Shown: in pieces, positions 58,220 through 64,000 of the stretch
Numbering within the stretch: position 1 is the stretch's first letter
Layout: each line of letters begins with the position of its first letter
Source of the DNA: Rhyacichthys aspro
Taxonomy: Eukaryota > Chordata > Actinopteri > Gobiiformes > Rhyacichthyidae
Assembly (NCBI GenBank): GCA_036850595.1
Contig: CM072161.1
Coordinates: 3,648,801 to 3,712,800 of the forward strand
Reading direction: 5' to 3'
Length of the DNA stretch: 64,000 nt
Translations under genes and position numbers: made by a program
Notes under the pieces: model-generated
Database searches by the model: none
Seen by the model: only the letters and a program-made list of their open reading frames with translations
What the model was told of the DNA's origin: nothing

Positions 58220-58600
58220 ATCATCAGCCTGCACAATTCAATCCATACATTAGACCTCCACCTTATTAAATATTCAAATGACTTTTAATTACAAGGATCA
58301 TTCCGATTGATTTCTCTTTATTTACTCAATCCTAAACCTATTAAATATGCTGGTGCATGCTGGGATACACTCCTCCCTGTCATAAATTGGACCACCCAAC
58401 AGATAAGCATTAATGGAGGAGTATTTAAAGTGCATGAATTATTAATGTAGTCCTGTGATGGCTGTTATACATGCAAATGAATTGACTGGCAATGAAACAA
58501 GTAGGTCGCTGTCTCCATAAACAACAATCTTGCTTTAAGATGTCAACGTAATCCTGTGAATGTAATGGACACGTTTATTGCTAAATACTCCCTATATTTA
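58220..58600. promoter_or_regulatory. Candidate homeodomain/POU enhancer
   Basis: Contains a POU octamer ATGCAAAT at 58471-58478 extended to ATGCAAATGAATTGACTG, plus AAGCATTAATGGAGG near 58406, GAATTATTAATGTAG near 58436 and AACAACAATCTTG near 58522. Repeat-free, no long frame. Shares its extended octamer with the block at 40.7 kb. Function inferred. Confidence 0.43.
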
Positions 58601-59129
58601 TATATTTTTGCATTTTCAAACACTACATGTAGAATTTCCATCAAATAGAATTGTAACAAACGAAGGATTTGTGATGTTTATTCAATAGCTGGTAAACTAA
58701 AAAAATATAAGATAACATTGATCTTAATGCATGTAATAATACACTTAAGTAGTAAAATATCTGCATGAAAAACAGATTATCTATTCTGTCTAACTATTAT
58801 ATGTATTTTTCAGTCTAGTAGTAGAAGTATATGGGTCATTTATTTTACGTTAAGCTTTTTTTTTTTCTCTTCCAAAATTGAAAATGCACCTGAACAACTC
58901 GAAAACACAAGTTCAAAATTAGGTATGTGATTTGCCGACACTCTGCCAAGTGATTCTTTGCCTAAAGTTTTAACTAGAAGTTGTCGCCAAAGAATGTTCT
59001 ATAGTCTAGACTATCTAGGAAAGCTTTGAGTTCTTCTTTATCATAATTGCACACTAAATGTATCATTCATAGTGTTTGCTTTTTTTTACATTATGTCTAT
59101 TGTGAATATAAAGCAGCATCATGCATATC
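58601..59129. other. AT-rich non-coding stretch
   Basis: No gene or repeat recognised. Confidence 0.5.
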
Positions 59130-59480
59130 GGTCCCTATATAGTATTGTCAGCCCATGTTTTTCTTCCTCTTTAGGCCTCAGTATTCCGCCCTCACTCCTA
59201 CAGTCTTTAATGCACTGAATGCAGATGGATTTATTTCAGTCACTCTGTCGAAACTGGCTTACACTAGTTACACTGGGACCGCATCCATTTGGAACCATAT
59301 AATGTACTACAGCCTCTGAATAAAATGCACCGTGTCATTCAGGCCTGTTGCCTGGCAAACTCTTTTTCTGACTCTGTTGGAAAAGCTTTTTTTAGTCTGT
59401 CTCTGCCTCAACACCATGCAGTTCAACATGCAGCAACACAGTGTCAAGGCAGTTGCTTCCTCTGTGGTTAAAGGTTTGGT
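59130..59480. promoter_or_regulatory. Weak candidate conserved element
   Basis: Balanced composition with ATTCCGCCCTC near 59182, TCTGTCGAAACTG near 59244 and GGGACCGCATCC near 59276. Opposed frames at 59289-59546 lack domains. Low-confidence inference. Confidence 0.28.
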
Positions 59481-60639
59481 ATTATGTTTATTCCCCCAAT
59501 GACCAAACCAAAAAACAAGGAGCAGCAGACAACAAAAGTGTGCCATATTGAATACTCAATTTAAGGGTTAGCATTAGTGATTAACAATGTCAGCATCAGT
59601 GATTAGCAACATTACCCATGTTAGCAATAGCATGATAGTTGTGACATGCCTCACTGTAGATGGTATGACTATAATATCCTCCTCCTTAGAAACATTACCA
59701 GCACTTTAAGTTGCAGGTTTTAATTTAAATAGGGTGTAATATTTTAATACAGAAAGAGAAACATAGCTTTTAATGTTCATGTTCACAACAACTTATATAT
59801 TTATTTATTTAAGGCCACTCTGTTACTATGCGAGCAACAGCGCCATCCTGATTAACAAGTAGAAGTTATTAAGACGGCGGGTTTGGAAGAAAGAACAAGT
59901 CTTCTGAAGCAGTATGGGTCATTTTAGTGTATTTTGTACAAATATGACTGCGCTTTAGTCTTTATGGACCAAATGACACAACATACTGAGCTTTTCTTGA
60001 GACACACACTAGACGGCACTATCAGAGGAGATTTTGTAGATAATGGATCGGTCTGATTGGACAAGCTCATCTCATTATGGGTTTGCTTAGATATCTGTGG
60101 TCTGTGTGCTATTTCACATTTCAGTCGATACTATTCATACCACACCTTTTCTCATTGCAAGCTAGAGGTTCACATGGCAGTTTCTGATCAAGGTGAACCA
60201 AGCAAACAGAGCTACCTGGTAAGTGGAACACACCTTAAAGGAGATGTTCTCCTCAGGTTTGGTTTGTCAGCAAACACACCCCATGGTGTAATTGTACTGT
60301 GGCAGAGAAAGAGTACAAGATGTTTATGTATTTCACAACTACTTTCTTGGGCCCAGAAATGGACTCCAACCAACTATTACCTAAGTCATGGTTTCAAAAA
60401 TGTGACTGGACTCTCCTCTTAACTCCTCTTAATGACTTGCATTACTCCTTAACAATTAACATGTTGTATTTCTGTTGCAAAACAAGCAATCAAAGCGTAT
60501 TATCTCTAAAAAAAAAAATTCCAAGAAAGACATGTACTAACAGATCACCCATCCTAGTTTCTGTGTGCCACCCAACATTGGACCTTTTGTTTCAAGTTTA
60601 GTTGCACTTACAATCAGAAAAAAGATAATTACGATATTC
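59481..60639. other. Non-coding stretch
   Basis: Frames at 60057-60422 (121 codons) and 60299-60601 (100 codons) overlap in different phases on the plus strand. They have no family resemblance. AGCATCAGTGATTAGCAA-like words repeat at about 59567-59610. No gene called. Confidence 0.45.
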
Positions 60640-60960
60640 CTGGTCTGCTCGTTGAGAAAAATCACTCAAGCTTGTGATGAGGAAGCTTGGTCATTTTCTT
60701 ACTCACTCTACCATCACTAGAGCATCACCACGGCCCTGTGTGGCATAAACACTACATCAGTCACTCTGGGCTCTGTATGCATGCATGGTTGTGCATAGCC
60801 CGCAGCTATCGGCAAATGCACTGCAGCCGGAAAAAAAAAGCCCTTTAATAAGAATCCAGCACATCAGCCAAAGCAGCGTGTCTCAGCCTGTAGTGAACGT
60901 ATTAAATGTCAGAGTCGTGTGTGTTTTTGTTGGAAGCTCTTTTAGGTAAGGTGTGCATTT
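60640..60960. promoter_or_regulatory. Candidate conserved non-coding element
   Basis: Repeat-free block with ATAGCCCGCAGCTATCGGC near 60797, a TATGCATGCATGG palindromic core near 60777 and GAACGTATTAAATGTC near 60895. It ends in a plus-strand CTCTTTTAG|GTAAGG junction at 60945/60946. Inference. Confidence 0.36.
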
Positions 60961-62966
60961 CAAGGACTGCTTTGCACAAGACTCATATTACTGTAGATAA
61001 GAAATGTATTCCTTATTAAATCAAATAGATCACAGTTAGAGGGCAAAAATTCATTCCTTGTAAATTCCAATGTGACATACCTTTTTTCATTATTTGCCTC
61101 AATCTTGTTCAAGCAAAAATGATGTTTCTTTAACAACTGAAGTTATGGCAGCACTATCAAATCGTTTCCATAAGGAGGTGCGAATGACCAAAACAGGAAC
61201 ACAATGTGGAAAATAAAAGTATAGTAGAATACAACTAAAATCTAAATCTGATTAGAATTTCCAATCTTATAAAAGTATTTTTACAACTTTTAAAATGGCA
61301 GTTGTGGAGATTTAGGGGAGTCATTTTAGAGAGAGAGTTTGTTTAAGGTATATTAACAGTTATACTTCAAACTCTCCATGACTAAAACCACTGAAACTTC
61401 AAAAGCCTAAGAGCCCTACGGTGTGTGCCTGGTATTATTTATGCAATTCTGTTGTAAACACACAAACAACAATTTAGCCTTCGATATATGAGGTCCTAGT
61501 AAGTCAGGTCCTCTTGACCATCATAGCATCATTTTTAAACATTTCTGTACAGAATAATAATGCAGTGGCTTAAGTGGTAGAGCAGGGCGTCTAATAACTG
61601 TAGGAAATTCTGTGTAATTGTAGGAAATGACATAAAAATAATAATTCCTTCATAATAATTCCTTCATTCATAGACCCCTGACAATGGCCTGGTAGTCACC
61701 ATCTTGTTATTCATAGAAACTAGAGCAACAACAATTTCAAATCTGTTCCAAACTGAATAGCAAGACGAGTTTTGCTCAGTTTTTGTTCAGCAAGCTAGCT
61801 ACCATAAAAAGGGCTGGAAATAAGTCTTTTACTTCATATAGGATTTCCTTAACTATATTTCACCCCAAGACCATTTCACACCAACGTCCTCTGTGAGCTC
61901 CTGAATCTACATCTTCTTTCAACTCTTCATCAGAATGTGTTTTCCTGCCAATTCCTCCCATTCTAACATGTTGAGCACACTGACTGGGCAGGAGGCTTGC
62001 TTGTTCATGCCAGGAAGCCATCTTTGCTTTTACTCTGCACTTCATGTTGAGGAACTAGCCTCTAGCTTCGAGCAACTCCACTGACAGTCCACATATCATT
62101 TAACCTTGCGAACACTCAGTCAATTTATGCCAAAATTCCACTCGGATAGTACACTTTTGGCATGGCAAGAGACTTTTATTATTCAGACAAACTTACCACT
62201 AGCACAAATGTATTGCCTAAATTTAAATTTTAGGAAAACCTTTGGGAAATATTCTCAAGGTTGGCCTGTGTTCATCTGAATAACAGAAAGTGCAGGGTTA
62301 TGACCAATGCGGCATCCCATAACCAAGGGCTGACCCACTAATTTGAGTGGTTGGCACTGCTCTTAAATGTGTTTTCCAAACTCTCACAAGGATTTTTGTC
62401 TTTCCTTTAACAAAGTTCTTCTGGAAGAACAAATCCAACAAGGGAAGAACAAGGGAAGAACAATGAAGAATTAAACTGCTTAAAAATACTTGTTGAATGC
62501 CAAATAGATTCTTCTGAAAAGTTCTCTCAGCGAATATTTAGAAAGATTCATGAGAAAATACTTAAATAAAGCCCAGCCTTTTGTGTTTGGTGCATTCCAA
62601 AGGCCTGAAAGATAGACAATCTTAACCAAAGCATTAAAATATGTTCAACTTTGTCTCACATTCATATTAGTTTTATTGGTATGGATGTAATATTATTTGA
62701 AATATAGGCACAATGGACCACCACAAAGCAAGTCGTAGATTTTGTAAGTAGTTTTCATGCTTGCAACCCCCAGTTGTCCAGACTGGGCTTGCTGGATACG
62801 TTGCAATTACATTAAGTATTCATAACATAAGGGTACATAAGAGTATTCACTTTTCAAGGTGACAGGTATATAGCATTTGCTAAATGTCAAAAAGTGATTA
62901 ATATAAATCAAGCATGTGTGTTGCCAGCTGCATTTAGTCACAAGGAGGATCTACAGTGTTGTAAAT
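60961..62966. other. AT-rich non-coding stretch
   Basis: About 2 kb. CAGTGGCTTAAGTGGTAGAG at about 61563-61582 looks like a SINE A-box head but no B box follows. A 15-bp ATAATAATTCCTTCA-type tandem pair lies near 61637-61670, and a short GGGAAGAACAA tandem near 62440-62463. No gene. Confidence 0.5.
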
Positions 62967-63088
62967 GGGGTTAAAATTACCCCCAACAGTCTTAGGTAAA
63001 AACTGTTCCCAACTTTTTTACACAAACTTATCATTTAATGTATATTACCATGAATTTTTCAAAATGCTCCAGTGGGGTATAAATGACC
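62967..63088. repeat. Possible small MITE with paired GGGGT/ACCCC palindromes
   Basis: ATGGGGTTAAAATTACCCCC near 62966 and GTGGGGTATAAATGACCCC near 63070 are each palindromic and lie about 104 bp apart, as if they were the termini of a small element. The second word also occurs near 29305. Weak. Confidence 0.3.
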
Positions 63089-63539
63089 CCATGGCAGTTT
63101 CAGTATGAAGTTGTGTTGCGACCAAATCAAAGTGACCAGTCCAAGTGTTTTGTCTAGAACTAACTTTAATTTCAATAAAATGTTTACTCTGCCCAATTTT
63201 GAATTCAAATATTGCAAGCATGATCATCACTTCCATATTCAACAAAGATATGTCATATTGGTTTTTTTTCCCCCAATGTCTTGCAGCATTTGTCCACAGT
63301 ACAAACATCATAGAGACATATGTAAATAGGCTTTTAATTTTATTTTGCAGGATTAGTAAGTCTAAGCCACATGACGGTTCACTGGGTTCAAGTACAGCTG
63401 CTAATCTTTGTCCTGGACATTAGCTTTATTACAATATTAATAAGTGCTTGTCTGCATTTCCCTGCTGAGGACACACATCTCAGGCTTATACAAATAAATA
63501 CATAACTAGGTGGTATTGTTCGCTCCCAAACAAATCCAG
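63089..63539. other. AT-rich non-coding stretch
   Basis: Overlapping frames on both strands over 63045-63423 without a domain. No repeat recognised. Confidence 0.5.
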
Positions 63540-64000
63540 ATTATGACACTAATTTAAATTAAGTGGTACTTCACCGCCTTCAGGTGTCATATTCCAAAAG
63601 GAGACAGGGGCCTATTGTTGTGCTAAGATTTGCCTCACTAAAATCCAAATGGGACACAAAGAAAATGAGACGGTGTGTTATTGTCTTGCATTTGTCTGGC
63701 ATCAGCACAAAAACGATCACTCACGTCGCAGTCACAATGGCTGAGACAAAGGAACGGGGAGCTGTGCACAGCGGTCGACGCGATCTGCTTCTGTGGAAGA
63801 CGCCTGAAGGGTCTCATCGGGGGCAAATTCGCTGCAATGTAATACAAGCTGGAGTGTTATGTAAAACGAATGATGGGAGATCTCTTCTTGGCGATGGCTG
63901 ATACGTACCTGCATTGTATTCGGAAAAGCATTCATTTCCCCGCTGATGATTACAAACCCAACACCAGCTGCATTGTTTATTTGCTTGAAAGCACAAATGA
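63540..64000. promoter_or_regulatory. CpG-containing candidate conserved element, cut by the window end
   Basis: Contains AAAACGATCACTCACGTCGC near 63710, GCGGTCGACGCGATC near 63770 and CATCGGGGGCAAATTCGC near 63816 in an AT-rich setting. The 112-codon plus frame 63563-63901 and minus frames at 63638-63996 share DNA and show no domain. Regulatory element or exon edge; inference. Confidence 0.4.

Noticed and set aside
60057..60601. Two overlapping plus-strand frames of 121 and 100 codons
   Set aside because: Different phases over the same DNA, no domain, no splice or codon support.
61561..61600. SINE-head-like CAGTGGCTTAAGTGGTAGAG
   Set aside because: No B box or SINE body follows; at best a tiny remnant, so mentioned only within the surrounding stretch.
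1..64000. CRISPR array, operon, phage or other prokaryotic system
   Set aside because: No regularly spaced identical repeats with unique spacers and no dense coding; the repeats present are eukaryotic transposons and satellites.

Overview
This is eukaryotic, almost certainly ray-finned fish, nuclear DNA, and it is nearly or wholly non-coding. Three things point to a teleost: tRNA-derived SINEs with Pol III A and B boxes, 3' ends of several fish-type non-LTR retrotransposons (LINEs), and short non-autonomous DNA transposons (a Tigger/pogo derivative with TA target duplications, hAT-like elements, and palindromic MITEs). Open frames never exceed about 120 codons and none resembles a known protein domain apart from transposon remnants, so I call no protein-coding gene with confidence. 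There are no bacterial-style operons, no CRISPR array, and no rRNA or tRNA gene that I can support.

Layout. About thirty blocks of 150-750 bp look unlike the AT-rich background: they are more GC- and CpG-rich, free of recognisable repeats, and dense in homeodomain, octamer, SOX or CRE-type motifs. They recur every 1-3 kb (for example 2.1-2.6, 5.0-5.4, 7.2-7.7, 11.3-11.9, 13.0-13.6, 17.0-17.6, 18.4-19.0, 25.0-25.6, 26.5-27.3, 31.8-32.5, 38.9-39.5, 40.4-40.8, 44.3-45.6, 48.3-48.6, 51.7-52.3, 58.2-58.6 and 63.5-64.0 kb). This is the texture of a gene desert or giant intron holding conserved non-coding elements around a developmental regulator. Conservation was not tested, so each block is only a candidate.

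Between the blocks lies AT-rich sequence carrying the repeats. These include the 568-bp Tigger-like element at 19.95 kb, SINEs at 26.3 and 27.7 kb, two LINE 3' ends meeting tail to tail at 32.8-33.5 kb, and an L2-like and a second LINE 3' end in series at 34.7-35.4 kb. There is a repeat-dense stretch at 42.5-44.1 kb (TG microsatellite, 615-bp hAT-like element, a 16-bp minisatellite). A near-exact 147-bp duplication lies at 53.4 and 54.8 kb, and a near-perfect 74-bp-arm hairpin at 57.5 kb.

Two minus-strand signals hint that the window could be intronic. One is a 64-bp candidate exon at 41,726-41,789 with good splice signals and a single open frame. The other is a recursive-splice-like AG|GT junction at about 381. 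They would be compatible with one long minus-strand intron, but this is weak without RNA evidence. I found no convincing undescribed multi-gene system; the most unusual objects are the 57.5-kb hairpin, the exact 147-bp duplication and the candidate exon.
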